Shown here piece after piece: positions 33,726-41,352 of a DNA stretch of 64,000 nucleotides (position 1 is the stretch's first letter; each line of letters begins with the position of its first letter). Below the pieces are notes generated by a model, which worked only from the letters and a program-made list of their open reading frames with translations, made no database searches and was not told the origin of the DNA. Location: positions 1 to 64,000 of the forward strand of contig NZ_JANGCG010000006.1 of assembly GCF_024462815.1 (NCBI RefSeq), in the 5' to 3' direction. Position numbers and translations under genes: made by a program. This DNA is from Gemmiger formicilis (GTDB lineage: Bacteria; Bacillota; Clostridia; Oscillospirales; Ruminococcaceae).

Positions 33726-34280
33726 ATGGCAAAGGCTGTTATCTTTTTTGCCCCCGGTCTGGAGGAGTGCGAGGGGCTGCTGTGCGTGGACATTCTACGC
33801 CGCGCCGGTGTGGAGGTGACGATTGCCGCCGTCGGCGGGGAGAAAATCGTCAAAAGTGCCCGGCAGGTCAACGTTGTGGCGGATGCCCTTGCGGAGGAGC
33901 TGGACTACGCGGCATTTGACGCCTGCATCCTGCCCGGCGGTATTCCCGGCGTGCCGAACCTGAAGGCGGATGCCACGGTGCGCAGCGTCTGCCGTGACTT
34001 TGCCGCGCAGGGCAAGCTGGTGGCGGCCATCTGCGCTGCGCCCACCGCCTTGGCAGAGTTTGGCGTGCTGAACGGCAAAAAGGCCACGGTCTATCCCGGT
34101 ATGGACGCGGCCCTCACCGCGGCGGGGGCCAGCTACACCGGCCTGCCGCTGACGATTGACGGCAACATTGTCACCGGCGAGGCGCTGGGCGCGGCGATTC
34201 CCTTTGCTCTTGCACTGGCCCGCATCCTGGCTGGTGCCGAAGCCGCCAACAAGGTCAAGAGCGCGATTGTGTACCAGTAA
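33726..34280 (+). CDS. DJ-1/PfpI family protein
   Basis: A 184-residue soluble member of the DJ-1/YajL class of glutamine-amidotransferase-like proteins. It opens AKAVIFFAPGLEECEGLLCVDILRRAG with the conserved Glu after the first strand (GLEE). The nucleophile elbow is KLVAAICAAPTALAEFG, with Cys about residue 103. GEALGAAIPFALAL closes the domain. Members act in thiol-stress protection or on glyoxal adducts. The ATG at 33726 is better spaced from AAAGGAG than the one at 33717. A methylglyoxal synthase gene lies just beyond, convergent to it, which may or may not be meaningful. Confidence 0.88.
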   Translation: MAKAVIFFAPGLEECEGLLCVDILRRAGVEVTIAAVGGEKIVKSARQVNVVADALAEELDYAAFDACILPGGIPGVPNLKADATVRSVCRDFAAQGKLVAAICAAPTALAEFGVLNGKKATVYPGMDAALTAAGASYTGLPLTIDGNIVTGEALGAAIPFALALARILAGAEAANKVKSAIVYQ

Positions 34281-34289
34281 GCCAATGCC

Positions 34290-34398
34290 GTAGGGGCGGG
34301 CATTGCCCGCCCGCAAGGGTGCCGGAAAGAGGGCGGCGGGAAGCAGCCCCCTCATCCGGCCCTGCGGGGCCGCCTTCTCCCGGAGGGTGAAGGCGCGG
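34290..34398. repeat. Cluster of two palindromic repeats
   Basis: GTAGGGGCGGGCATTGCCCG plus CCC (34290-34313) is followed by a CCCTCATCCGGCCCTGCGGG element with CTTCTCCCGGAGGGTGAAGG (34346-34393). These are the two main repeat families of the window side by side. Confidence 0.6.
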
Positions 34399-34447
34399 GG
34401 CCGCACGCCCTGCGTTCCACCGATAAAAACGGCCCGCAACCGGCCAT

Positions 34448-34488
34448 ACAAAAAACACCCTGCCTTTGTCACAAGGCAGGGTGCTGTT
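34448..34488. terminator. Terminator between DJ-1 and mgsA genes
   Basis: Stem CACCCTGCCTT / AAGGCAGGGTG (34456-34483) flanked by an A-run on the left and CTGTTTTT on the right. It is placed right after the mgsA stop and can serve both convergent genes. Confidence 0.85.
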
Positions 34489-34500
34489 TTTACAACTGAA

Positions 34501-34902
34501 TTATCGCCCGCGCTGGAGTTCAATCCACGCTAAATCGCCGCGCTCCAGACCGTGGATGAGCACCTCGGCGGTGGCAATGTTGGTGGCCACCGGGATGGTG
34601 TGCATATCACACAGGCGCAGCAGCGTTACATCATTGGGCTCGCCGGGCTTGGCGCCGACAGGGTTGCGGAAGAAGAGCAGCATATCGACCTCGCCGCAGC
34701 CAATCATGGCGGAAATCTGCTCGGCACCGCCGCGGCCGCCCGGATACAGGCAGCGCACCGGCAGGCCGGTTGCGTCATGGACAATTTTGCCGGTCACGCC
34801 GGTGGTAACCAGATCGTGCTCGGACAAAATGCGCACGTAGGCCGTGCAGAATTGAGCCATCAATTCCTTGCGGGAATCGTGGGCAATCAAGGCAATCCGC
34901 AT
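34501..34902 (-). CDS. mgsA: Methylglyoxal synthase
   Basis: Converts dihydroxyacetone phosphate to methylglyoxal and phosphate, a bypass of lower glycolysis. The 133-residue protein shows MRIALIAHDSRKELMAQF, TTGVTGKIVHDATGLPVRCL, the loop GGRGGAEQISAMI, catalytic-site VDMLLFFRNPV and LLRLCDMHTIPVATNIATAE. Enterobacterial MgsA has S-GPLGGDQQIG in the loop; here the loop is YPGGRGGAEQI, so the acidic residue is Glu rather than Asp. ATG at 34902 follows GGGGGAGAG; the longer open frame adds nothing of the family. Monocistronic. Confidence 0.88.
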   Translation of the reverse strand: MRIALIAHDSRKELMAQFCTAYVRILSEHDLVTTGVTGKIVHDATGLPVRCLYPGGRGGAEQISAMIGCGEVDMLLFFRNPVGAKPGEPNDVTLLRLCDMHTIPVATNIATAEVLIHGLERGDLAWIELQRGR

Positions 34903-35155
34903 AACTGAAACTCTCCCCCAACAGGGCCGCCGCGCGGCCACAAAACAAGCATATATTTAATGATATACCATATGTACAAAAAAAGCAAGTGCCGCGGCCG
35001 CAAAAATCGTCAAAAAATGCGCTTGGCCGGGTACACATTGGCGTATTTGCCAAAGCGCGCCGCAAAATTTTGGTAAAACAGCGCGGCGCAGTTGTGCTAT
35101 AATGAAGAAAACAGACAGACACTGTAGATGAATCTGTCTAAAAGGAGGCTCAACC

Positions 35156-35743
35156 ATGAAGAAATCTGCCCAGACCGTCATCCGTCCAGATACCTATTAC
35201 ACCATCGCAGCAGCCAATGGCCGCGTGCTGGAAGTGGCCGATTTCAACACCGAGAACGGCGCGTCCGTCCGCCTGTGGAGCTACGAGGGCCAGCCGTGGC
35301 AGCAGTGGCAATTTGTGGAAGCAGGTGAGGGCGAGTACCGCATCAAGAACCGCTTTACCGGCAAGGTTATGGATTTGGCGATGTCCGGCGTCTGCAACGG
35401 CACGTGGGTGCACCAGTGGAGCCAGACCGCCGGCGCAGGCCAGCGGTGGGAGCTTGTGGACGCAGGCGGCGGAAAAGTCAAGCTGCGCAACGTTCTGGCG
35501 GATAAGGTCATCGACCTTGTAGGAATGCGTGTGGACAACGGCACGCAGGCGCAAATCTGGCAGGACGTTTTTGGCGAGAACCAGCTTTGGAAAATTGACC
35601 CTGTGCCCGTGCGTCTGCTGGACAAGGAGCCCCCGGCCCCGAAGCCGCGTGCAGCCGCCAAAAAGCCCGCCAAGGCCACCCGCACCCAGACGGAAAAGAA
35701 AACCTCCGGCAAGGCGGCGCGACGCACCAGCAAGAACAAGTAA
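35156..35743 (+). CDS. Cytoplasmic ricin-B-type lectin with basic histone-like tail
   Basis: A 195-residue protein without a signal peptide. Residues about 8-150 form one beta-trefoil, with three Q-x-W-type repeats (QQWQFV, QRWELV, QLWKI) and the repeats' starts Y-TIAAANGRVLEV, YRIKNRFTGKVMDL and KLRNVLADKVIDL. The tail (about 158-195) is Lys/Ala/Pro/Thr rich (AAAKKPAKATRTQTEKK), like histone H1 or bacterial histone-like tails. Such lectins are normally secreted, so a cytoplasmic basic-tailed form is odd; it might bind DNA, RNA or cell-wall precursor sugars. Start follows AAAAGGAGG; TATAAT at 35098-35103 is a probable -10. Confidence 0.78.
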   Translation: MKKSAQTVIRPDTYYTIAAANGRVLEVADFNTENGASVRLWSYEGQPWQQWQFVEAGEGEYRIKNRFTGKVMDLAMSGVCNGTWVHQWSQTAGAGQRWELVDAGGGKVKLRNVLADKVIDLVGMRVDNGTQAQIWQDVFGENQLWKIDPVPVRLLDKEPPAPKPRAAAKKPAKATRTQTEKKTSGKAARRTSKNK

Positions 35744-35748
35744 CGCAT

Positions 35749-35777
35749 CGGCTCCCGCTGCGGCGGGGGCCGTTTTT
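35749..35777 (+). terminator. Terminator of the lectin gene
   Basis: Stem CGGCTCCCGC / GCGGGGGCCG (one G-U pair) with a TGCG-region loop followed by TTTTTG. Confidence 0.85.
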
Positions 35778-35782
35778 GCGGG

Positions 35783-35811
35783 TTGCGGGAAAAGACGAAT
35801 GTTGTTATAAT
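35783..35811 (+). promoter_or_regulatory. Promoter for the DEAD-box helicase gene
   Basis: TTGCGG and TATAAT are 17 bp apart; the gene starts about 28 bases further. Confidence 0.7.
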
Positions 35812-35839
35812 AGAGAAAAAACCGAAAGGCAGTGCGACC

Positions 35840-37027
35840 ATGCAGTTTACCGAGCTTACCAATGTTTCGCCCGAGATCATCCGCGCTACGCAGGCGATGG
35901 GCTTTACCGATATGACCGAAATTCAGGAAAAGGCCATCCCGCTGATGCTGGGCGGGCATGATATGATTGCCAAGGCCCCCACGGGTACCGGCAAGACGGT
36001 GGCGTTCGGCATTCCGATTCTGTCCAAGGTTGACCCTGCCAGCCTGCAGCCGCAGGCCGTTGTGCTCAGCCCCACGCGGGAGCTGGCCCAGCAGATTGCG
36101 CAGGATTTGCAGAATCTGGCGCAGTTCCTGCCGGAAATCAAAATCGTTTGCGTCTACGGCGGTGCGGGGATGGACAAGCAACAGCGCCAGCTCAAGCAAG
36201 GCTGCCAGATTGTGGTGGCCACGCCCGGCCGCCTGATGGACCACTACCGCCACCACGCCATTGACGTCTCCGCGGTAAAGACCGTGGTGCTGGACGAGGC
36301 CGATGAAATGCTGAATATGGGCTTCTACAAGGATGTGAAGTACATCATCGACCTGATGAAGCACCGCGAGAGCCTGTCGATGTTCTCGGCCACCATCAGC
36401 CGCGAGGTGCTGGACATCGGCTGGCTGTACCAGCACAACGCCGCCGAGGTCAGCGTCCAGCCGGTCGAGGATTCCAGCCCGAAGATTGCCCAGTACAAGC
36501 TGCTGACCACCGGCCGCGACAAGCTGGCGGACGCCGCGCAGATTATCATTGACGAGGGCTACAAGCGGGTTATGATTTTCTGCAACACCAAGTACAACAC
36601 CGGTATGCTGGCCAACCAACTGGCCCGGCTGAACTTCAACGTGGATTGCCTGCACGGCGATTTGTCGCAGGCGGAGCGCAACCGCATTATGACGCGCTTT
36701 AAGGCGGGCGAGATTGATGTGCTGGTGGCCACCGATGTGGCGGCCCGTGGTATTGATGTTTCCGATGTGGATGCTGTTATCAACTACGATGTGCCCGAGG
36801 AAAACGAGCACTACACCCACCGCATCGGCCGCACGGGCCGAGCCCGCAAGCAGGGTGCCAGCTACCTGTTCTACACCAAGGAGGAAGCTAAGCGCGTTGA
36901 CCAGCTGCTGCGCCTGACCCGCAACACCGACGACTGCAAGGCCGTCAAGTTTGATTTCAACCACGAACACCTGAAAATCGAGGACACCGCCCCGGCGGAT
37001 AAGTTCCAAATCAAGGCGTATTTTTAA
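35840..37027 (+). CDS. DEAD-box RNA helicase
   Basis: A 395-residue ATP-dependent RNA helicase core. In order: Q motif (FTELTNVSPEIIRATQAMGF...EIQEKAIP), motif I APTGTGKT, Ia PTRELAQQ, Ib TPGRLMD, II VVLDEADEML, III FSATIS, IV VMIFCNTKYNTGML, V ATDVAARGIDV and VI HRIGRTGRA. The C-terminus stops soon after motif VI with no RNA-binding extension, so it is shorter than CshA or DeaD. Probable roles are ribosome assembly or mRNA turnover, especially in the cold. ATG at 35840 follows GAAAGGCAG. It has its own promoter and terminator. Confidence 0.94.
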   Translation: MQFTELTNVSPEIIRATQAMGFTDMTEIQEKAIPLMLGGHDMIAKAPTGTGKTVAFGIPILSKVDPASLQPQAVVLSPTRELAQQIAQDLQNLAQFLPEIKIVCVYGGAGMDKQQRQLKQGCQIVVATPGRLMDHYRHHAIDVSAVKTVVLDEADEMLNMGFYKDVKYIIDLMKHRESLSMFSATISREVLDIGWLYQHNAAEVSVQPVEDSSPKIAQYKLLTTGRDKLADAAQIIIDEGYKRVMIFCNTKYNTGMLANQLARLNFNVDCLHGDLSQAERNRIMTRFKAGEIDVLVATDVAARGIDVSDVDAVINYDVPEENEHYTHRIGRTGRARKQGASYLFYTKEEAKRVDQLLRLTRNTDDCKAVKFDFNHEHLKIEDTAPADKFQIKAYF

Positions 37028-37070
37028 GTAAGGCGTTTTTTAAGAGTAGATAGCTAAAGTAGTATGTTTC

Positions 37071-37106
37071 GCCCCCGCCAGCTTCAACAGGCTGGCGGGG
37101 GCTTTG
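37071..37106 (+). terminator. Terminator of the DEAD-box gene
   Basis: Stem GCCCCCGCCAGC / GCTGGCGGGGGC with a short loop, then TTTGCT, 43 bases past the stop. Confidence 0.8.
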
Positions 37107-37138
37107 CTATGCCCATAGAAAAATTCTGTATGCCCCTC

Positions 37139-37171
37139 TTGACAGATAAGCGTATTACGGCTATAATACGC
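37139..37171 (+). promoter_or_regulatory. Consensus promoter with overlapping operator for the GntR-ABC operon
   Basis: TTGACA (37139-37144) and TATAAT (37162-37167) are 17 bp apart, a perfect sigma-A promoter. A 22-bp dyad, GCGTATTA-N6-TAATACGC (37150-37171), covers the spacer and the -10 box, so a bound dimer would block RNA polymerase. The first gene downstream is a GntR repressor, the likely ligand. Confidence 0.85.
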
Positions 37172-37208
37172 ATATAGCACAGACATTCAACAGAAAGGAG
37201 GCAGCAGC

Positions 37209-37586
37209 TTGGTTGATTTCAGTGGCCTGCAGTTTGATGACAGCGCCCCGGTTTACCAGCAGATTGCCGAGTATCTGAAGCGGCAGATTCTGTTGGGCAC
37301 CGTGCAGGACGGCGACCCTATGCCCAGCCGCCGGGAGCTGGCCGCGCAAACCGGCATCAACCCCAACACCGCCCAAAAGGCCTACCGCCTTATGACCGAG
37401 GAGGGCTATGTTGTCACCGACGGCAACAGCGGCAGCTTTGTGCACCTGACCCCGGAGCTGCATGAGCAAATCTCCGCCCAGCTGACCCGCGGCCTTGTAC
37501 AGGCGTTTGTCAATCAGGCCAAGGCAAACCGCCTCAGCTACAAGAAAGTGCTGGATTTGATCAGTGAGCTTTGGGGCGATGAATGA
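37209..37586 (+). CDS. GntR-family repressor, YtrA type
   Basis: A 125-residue transcription factor: a GntR winged helix (about residues 10-75: APVYQQIAEYLKRQILLGTV, PSRRELAAQTGINPNTAQKA, RLMTEEGYVVT) with only a short C-terminal dimerisation helix (about 80-125), as in the YtrA subfamily. YtrA-type regulators normally repress their own ABC transporter operons and respond to envelope stress. TTG start at 37209, preceded by AAAGGAGGCAGCAG. It is the first gene of an ABC operon, under a consensus promoter with a 22-bp dyad that is probably its own operator. Confidence 0.9.
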   Translation: MVDFSGLQFDDSAPVYQQIAEYLKRQILLGTVQDGDPMPSRRELAAQTGINPNTAQKAYRLMTEEGYVVTDGNSGSFVHLTPELHEQISAQLTRGLVQAFVNQAKANRLSYKKVLDLISELWGDE

Positions 37587-37659
37587 TTTTTTTGTACCCT
37601 GTGTGTATTACTGAGATGGTACACAGGCAACGTGCCGGAGAACATGGAAGGAGCACCCT

Positions 37660-38430
37660 ATGAAACACACACTTACCCTTGCCGCGTGGAATATCCGTCT
37701 GGCGCGGCGCAGCCTGATGCTGGTGTGGGGCGTTTTTGCCGCCCAGCAGCTGGCGCTGGTAGTCTTTCGCATCTGCTGGCAGGGCGCTGCCGGCATGGGG
37801 CTGGCGTCCCATTATTACGTTACCATGCAAATTTTTGCCTATCTTGGGTTTTATCTGCTTACCGGTTTGGCGGCGGGGCTGGCCACCCACAACAGCCGCC
37901 GCGCCCGCAGCGGGTACACCTGGGCCACGCTGCCCGGCACCCCGGGGCAAAAGTTCGGGGCCAAGGCCATCACCATCGCCGCCGCCGAGGTCGTCTTTGC
38001 CGCCTGGCAGTTTGTGTGGTACATCGTTGAATTTTACCCCGTCACCGCGCTGGAAGTCCACCTGGCCCGCAAGCTGTACGGCGCGGCCCTGCCGCCCGCC
38101 AACCTGTACGAGCAGGTCGTCGCCAACAACCTGTTTTCCCGCCTGCTGCCGCGCCGCCCCTTGCAGCTGGTGATCTTGCTGGGCATCCTGGCCCTGTCCG
38201 CCCTGCTGCTGGCCGCGCTGGACACCGTGCGCGGCTGGCGCAAGCTGCCTGTGTTCGCCGTCGGCGGGCTGTGCGCCTGGCAGTGCTTCTACCTGGTGAC
38301 CGTTGAGCAGCACCCCGAGTGGATGTTCACCTCTGCAAGCCGCAACGTTATCATGGCCCTCGCCGCCGTGCTGGCCACCCTCACCGTGTGGTGGGCAGTG
38401 CGCAGCATCCGCCGCGGCGAAACCTGCTGA
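37660..38430 (+). CDS. ABC-2-type permease-like membrane protein
   Basis: A 256-residue membrane protein with about six predicted helices (for example LMLVWGVFAAQQLALVVF, IFAYLGFYLLTGLAAGLAT, ITIAAAEVVFAAWQFVWYIV, LVILLGILALSALLLAAL). The loop after helix 2 (TWATLPGTPGQKFGAKAIT) resembles the 'LP.....K' motif of ABC-2 permeases of GntR-linked exporters. It is preceded by GGAAGGAGCACCCT and followed 17 bases later by a membrane-anchored exoprotein. With the ATPase encoded two genes on, it is the likely channel of a YtrA-type ABC module. Confidence 0.75.
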   Translation: MKHTLTLAAWNIRLARRSLMLVWGVFAAQQLALVVFRICWQGAAGMGLASHYYVTMQIFAYLGFYLLTGLAAGLATHNSRRARSGYTWATLPGTPGQKFGAKAITIAAAEVVFAAWQFVWYIVEFYPVTALEVHLARKLYGAALPPANLYEQVVANNLFSRLLPRRPLQLVILLGILALSALLLAALDTVRGWRKLPVFAVGGLCAWQCFYLVTVEQHPEWMFTSASRNVIMALAAVLATLTVWWAVRSIRRGETC

Positions 38431-38447
38431 AAGGGGAGTGACCTGCT

Positions 38448-39863
38448 ATGAAAGAAACGAAAACCAAAAAATCTACTTATCTGCGTAACTTTATCATTGC
38501 TGTCACCCTATCGGCGGCCATCCTCGCCGCCGGTGCCCTGTGGGTGCTGCTGGGCTGGCGCAGCGCGCTGGACATCACCCTCACCGACCTGGCAGGCGAC
38601 CCCGCCGCCCTGCGCGGCTTCACGATGCGCGGCCAGAGCTATTTTGACACCGCCCACACCTACTGGGACCTGCACGACGGCTACCTGGACACCAGCTTTG
38701 CCCTTGACCCTGACGAGAGCGACAACCAGTACCACTACAGCGCGTGGGGGGCATCTCACACGACTTTTTACGCTGTAACGCCGGAAACGCGCGACGAAGT
38801 AAACGCCGCCGCCCAGCGCGTACAGGTGTATGACGACAACTGGCAGATGCAAAGCACCGCGTCCCACTTCCGCGTGATGGCCGAAATCAGCATGGGCAGC
38901 GATGTTCTCCGCATCGCCCTGCGGGAGGTGGTGCTGGATGCGCCCATCTCGGTAAGCGCCAACGCCGAGGTGCCCACCTATCTGGACCGCACCCGCGTCA
39001 GCTATGATTACACGGCCGATTTCTCCGACGAAGTGGAGGATACCAACACCGATTACCACTACATTGCCGGGCAAATTTTCTCGCTGGGCGACGGCCAGGG
39101 CCTTGCCTGGCGGTACACCGTTGCCGACCGCAAGGCCGGGCTGTACAAGGCCACGCCCATCAGCTATGACGACCTCGCCGCTCTGCCTGCCGACGGCAAA
39201 GTCGGCGACCGCGACGTGCTTTGCGCCACCACCGAGTTCGGCACGCTGGAACCGTTCTACTGCCCCGAAAACGCCCGACAGGTGGTTTGCGGCCTGCCAA
39301 TGGATGACGGCCTGACGCTCTGCGTTTACCTTGACCCGCTGAACAAGGCCTGCGCCGACCTCGTCAACGCGGCGGGGGAGCAGGTGGATCATATCGAGCT
39401 GGGCATCGAGGGCGGCAACGGTGATTTTTCGGTGACCGCGCTGCCCCGCACCACCGACCGCGACGCCGTGCTGAAGGTGGACTTCCGCAATCTCTTTGTA
39501 GCCCTGCGCGTGCAGGACGGCAAGTTCAGCCTGCATCAAACCCTCTCCGCCGAGGGTGACATCTACCTGCGCAACGCCGAGGACGCCGTGCTGAACACCG
39601 CCGGTGACGCGCTGCTCATCGCCACGCCCGAATACACCACCGTGGGCGAGGCCAACGCCGACGACTCTTTCAACATCTACCAAACCGGCACGCTGCTGGT
39701 CGTCTACCCGCTGGACGGCAGCGCCCCGCGCTACCGCGGTCGCCTGGACAACGGCGTCGACCGCGACTGGGGCGGGCAGCTGGGCGAAAGCTATTACAGC
39801 TGGCCCGCGCACCACTATATGAACTACGAACTTTACGAGAAGGACAGGGAGAAACGGCTATGA
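38448..39863 (+). CDS. Membrane-anchored extracellular protein of the GntR-ABC operon, unknown
   Basis: A 471-residue protein with a basic N-terminus, one helix at about residues 14-36 (FIIAVTLSAAILAAGALWVLL) and the rest predicted outside the cell. The exterior part is rich in Asp, Tyr and Thr, with beta-strand patterning and no recognised domain; no Cys lipobox. Its stop overlaps the ATPase start (ATGA), so the protein is made in step with the ATPase. It replaces the second permease of typical YtrA operons. It may be an extracellular partner of the transporter. GAAAGGGGAGTGACCTGCT supplies the ribosome site. Confidence 0.6.
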   Translation: MKETKTKKSTYLRNFIIAVTLSAAILAAGALWVLLGWRSALDITLTDLAGDPAALRGFTMRGQSYFDTAHTYWDLHDGYLDTSFALDPDESDNQYHYSAWGASHTTFYAVTPETRDEVNAAAQRVQVYDDNWQMQSTASHFRVMAEISMGSDVLRIALREVVLDAPISVSANAEVPTYLDRTRVSYDYTADFSDEVEDTNTDYHYIAGQIFSLGDGQGLAWRYTVADRKAGLYKATPISYDDLAALPADGKVGDRDVLCATTEFGTLEPFYCPENARQVVCGLPMDDGLTLCVYLDPLNKACADLVNAAGEQVDHIELGIEGGNGDFSVTALPRTTDRDAVLKVDFRNLFVALRVQDGKFSLHQTLSAEGDIYLRNAEDAVLNTAGDALLIATPEYTTVGEANADDSFNIYQTGTLLVVYPLDGSAPRYRGRLDNGVDRDWGGQLGESYYSWPAHHYMNYELYEKDREKRL

Positions 39864-40579
39864 TCGAGGTAAAAAATCTGCAAAAAACCTACCGCAGCCA
39901 TGGCCAGACCGTGGGCCTGCTGGGGGTGGATTTCACCGTGCCCAGCGGTCAGATTGTAGGTATCCTGGGCGAGAATGGTGCCGGTAAAACCACGCTGCTG
40001 CGCTGTATTGCTGAGCTTTTGCCCCACAAGGGCACGGCATTGCTGGACGGTAAGCCCGCGAGCGCCCAGTATGAGCGCATCAGCTACATCACCGGCGAGG
40101 GCAGCTATTACCCTGCGCTGACTGTTGCCGCCTACGGCCAGCTGCTGGCCGACCTGCACCCGGCATTTGACCCGGCGCGGTATGCAAAATTTCTGGAGTT
40201 CTTCTCCCTGCACGGCAGCGATGTGATTGGCCGCCTTTCCACCGGCCAGCGCGCCCGGGTGGAGCTGGCCGCAGGCTTTGCCAAGCGGGTGCCCTATTAC
40301 CTGATGGACGAGCCGTTCCTCGGCAAGGACCCCTTCACGCGGCGGGACTTCCTCAAGCTGATGAGTGCCACCCTGACCGGTGAGGAAACGCTGCTGCTCT
40401 CGACCCATTACATCGAGGATGTGGAGCATTTCCTCGACCGCGCCCTGATTCTGCACGAGGGGCGCATTGCGGAGGATTTGTCGCTCGACACCCTGCCCGC
40501 GGGCGACAGCCTGCTGGCCCATATGGCCACCGCCTGCCACTGGGACCCCCAGCGCTATCTGCAATTTGAGGATGAATAA
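39860..40579 (+). CDS. ABC transporter ATP-binding protein of the GntR operon
   Basis: A 239-residue ATPase: Walker A GENGAGKTT near residue 38, a short Q-loop region ISYITGEGSYYPALT, signature LSTGQRAR (LSTGQ for LSGGQ), Walker B YYLMDEPFLGKD and H-loop LLLSTHYIEDVEHF. The overall form matches single-ATPase, ABC-2-type exporters. It overlaps the upstream gene by four bases and ends the operon at a terminator. With the GntR gene and the permease it forms a YtrA-type module, in which a small repressor controls an exporter that often responds to cell-wall antibiotics. Confidence 0.9.
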   Translation: MIEVKNLQKTYRSHGQTVGLLGVDFTVPSGQIVGILGENGAGKTTLLRCIAELLPHKGTALLDGKPASAQYERISYITGEGSYYPALTVAAYGQLLADLHPAFDPARYAKFLEFFSLHGSDVIGRLSTGQRARVELAAGFAKRVPYYLMDEPFLGKDPFTRRDFLKLMSATLTGEETLLLSTHYIEDVEHFLDRALILHEGRIAEDLSLDTLPAGDSLLAHMATACHWDPQRYLQFEDE

Positions 40580-40590
40580 CAGATAACAAT

Positions 40591-40626
40591 AAAAAAGCCT
40601 GCAGCCCATACAGCTGCAGGTTTTTT
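40591..40626. terminator. Bidirectional terminator
   Basis: AAAAAAGCCTGCAG / CTGCAGG TTTTTT: a perfect 7-bp core stem with A- and T-runs at both sides, between the ABC operon and mtnN. Confidence 0.88.
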
Positions 40627-40650
40627 GTGTAAAGCGGAATTGCCCCGGCG

Positions 40651-41334
40651 TTATACGCTCTCAATCATATGCGCCACGATTTCGGTGGCGGTTTTGACGT
40701 ACTCCGCAATGCTGAACTGTTTGACCACAAGCACCTCATAGCCGCTTTCGTCGGCGTTGTCGCTCATGGCGCGCAGAATGACGCAGGGCACGCCGTTGCG
40801 GCCCGCAATCTGGCTGACCGCTGCACCCTCCATCTCAACACAGTCGGGATGGCACTTTTCCTCAATGGCCTTCTTTGTCTCGGCGTCACCCACAAAGGTG
40901 TCGCCAGTGGCAATCTTACCGGCGATAGCCTTCACGCCGCAGGCGGTGCAGGCGTCCAGCGCGGCGGCGACCAAGGCGGGGTCACCGTGGTACTCGGTCT
41001 GGAACGGTGCACTCTGGGCAATCATGCTCAGTTCTGCGTCGTGGTAGACCACCGTCTCGCCCACACAGACATCACCAATGCCGATCTTGCTGGTCATATT
41101 GCCGGCAATGCCGCTAAAAATCAGCTTGTCAATGTTGTATTTTGTGCACAGCACCTGTACGGTGGAGGCGGCGTTGGCCTTGCCCATGCCCGCACAGCAG
41201 ACAACCACCTGTTTGCCGTTCAGCGTGCCGCAGTGGTACTCCACCCCGGCGTAGGCCTCCTTGGTCACGTTTTCCAGCCGCGCACACAGCTGGTCCACTT
41301 CATCGGGCATAGCGCCCATGATACCAATAATCAT
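40651..41334 (-). CDS. mtnN: 5'-methylthioadenosine/S-adenosylhomocysteine nucleosidase
   Basis: Cleaves MTA and SAH to free adenine plus the thiosugar, clearing the by-products of SAM use. The 227-residue protein has MIIGIMGAMPDEVDQL (catalytic Glu12), GTLNGKQVVVCCAGMGKANAA, LIFSGIAGNM, and CVEMEGAAVSQIA with the second Glu, then LRAMSDNADESG with the catalytic Asp. Length and motifs are typical. AGGGAGAATTGCT precedes ATG 41334. It lies 18 bases after ychF, so the two are probably co-transcribed. Confidence 0.95.
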   Translation of the reverse strand: MIIGIMGAMPDEVDQLCARLENVTKEAYAGVEYHCGTLNGKQVVVCCAGMGKANAASTVQVLCTKYNIDKLIFSGIAGNMTSKIGIGDVCVGETVVYHDAELSMIAQSAPFQTEYHGDPALVAAALDACTACGVKAIAGKIATGDTFVGDAETKKAIEEKCHPDCVEMEGAAVSQIAGRNGVPCVILRAMSDNADESGYEVLVVKQFSIAEYVKTATEIVAHMIESV

Positions 41335-41352
41335 AGCAATTCTCCCTAAAAA

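Noticed and set aside
34303..34533. Small plus-strand frame through the repeat cluster after the DJ-1 gene
   Set aside because: It runs through palindromic repeats and the mgsA terminator and has no ribosome site.
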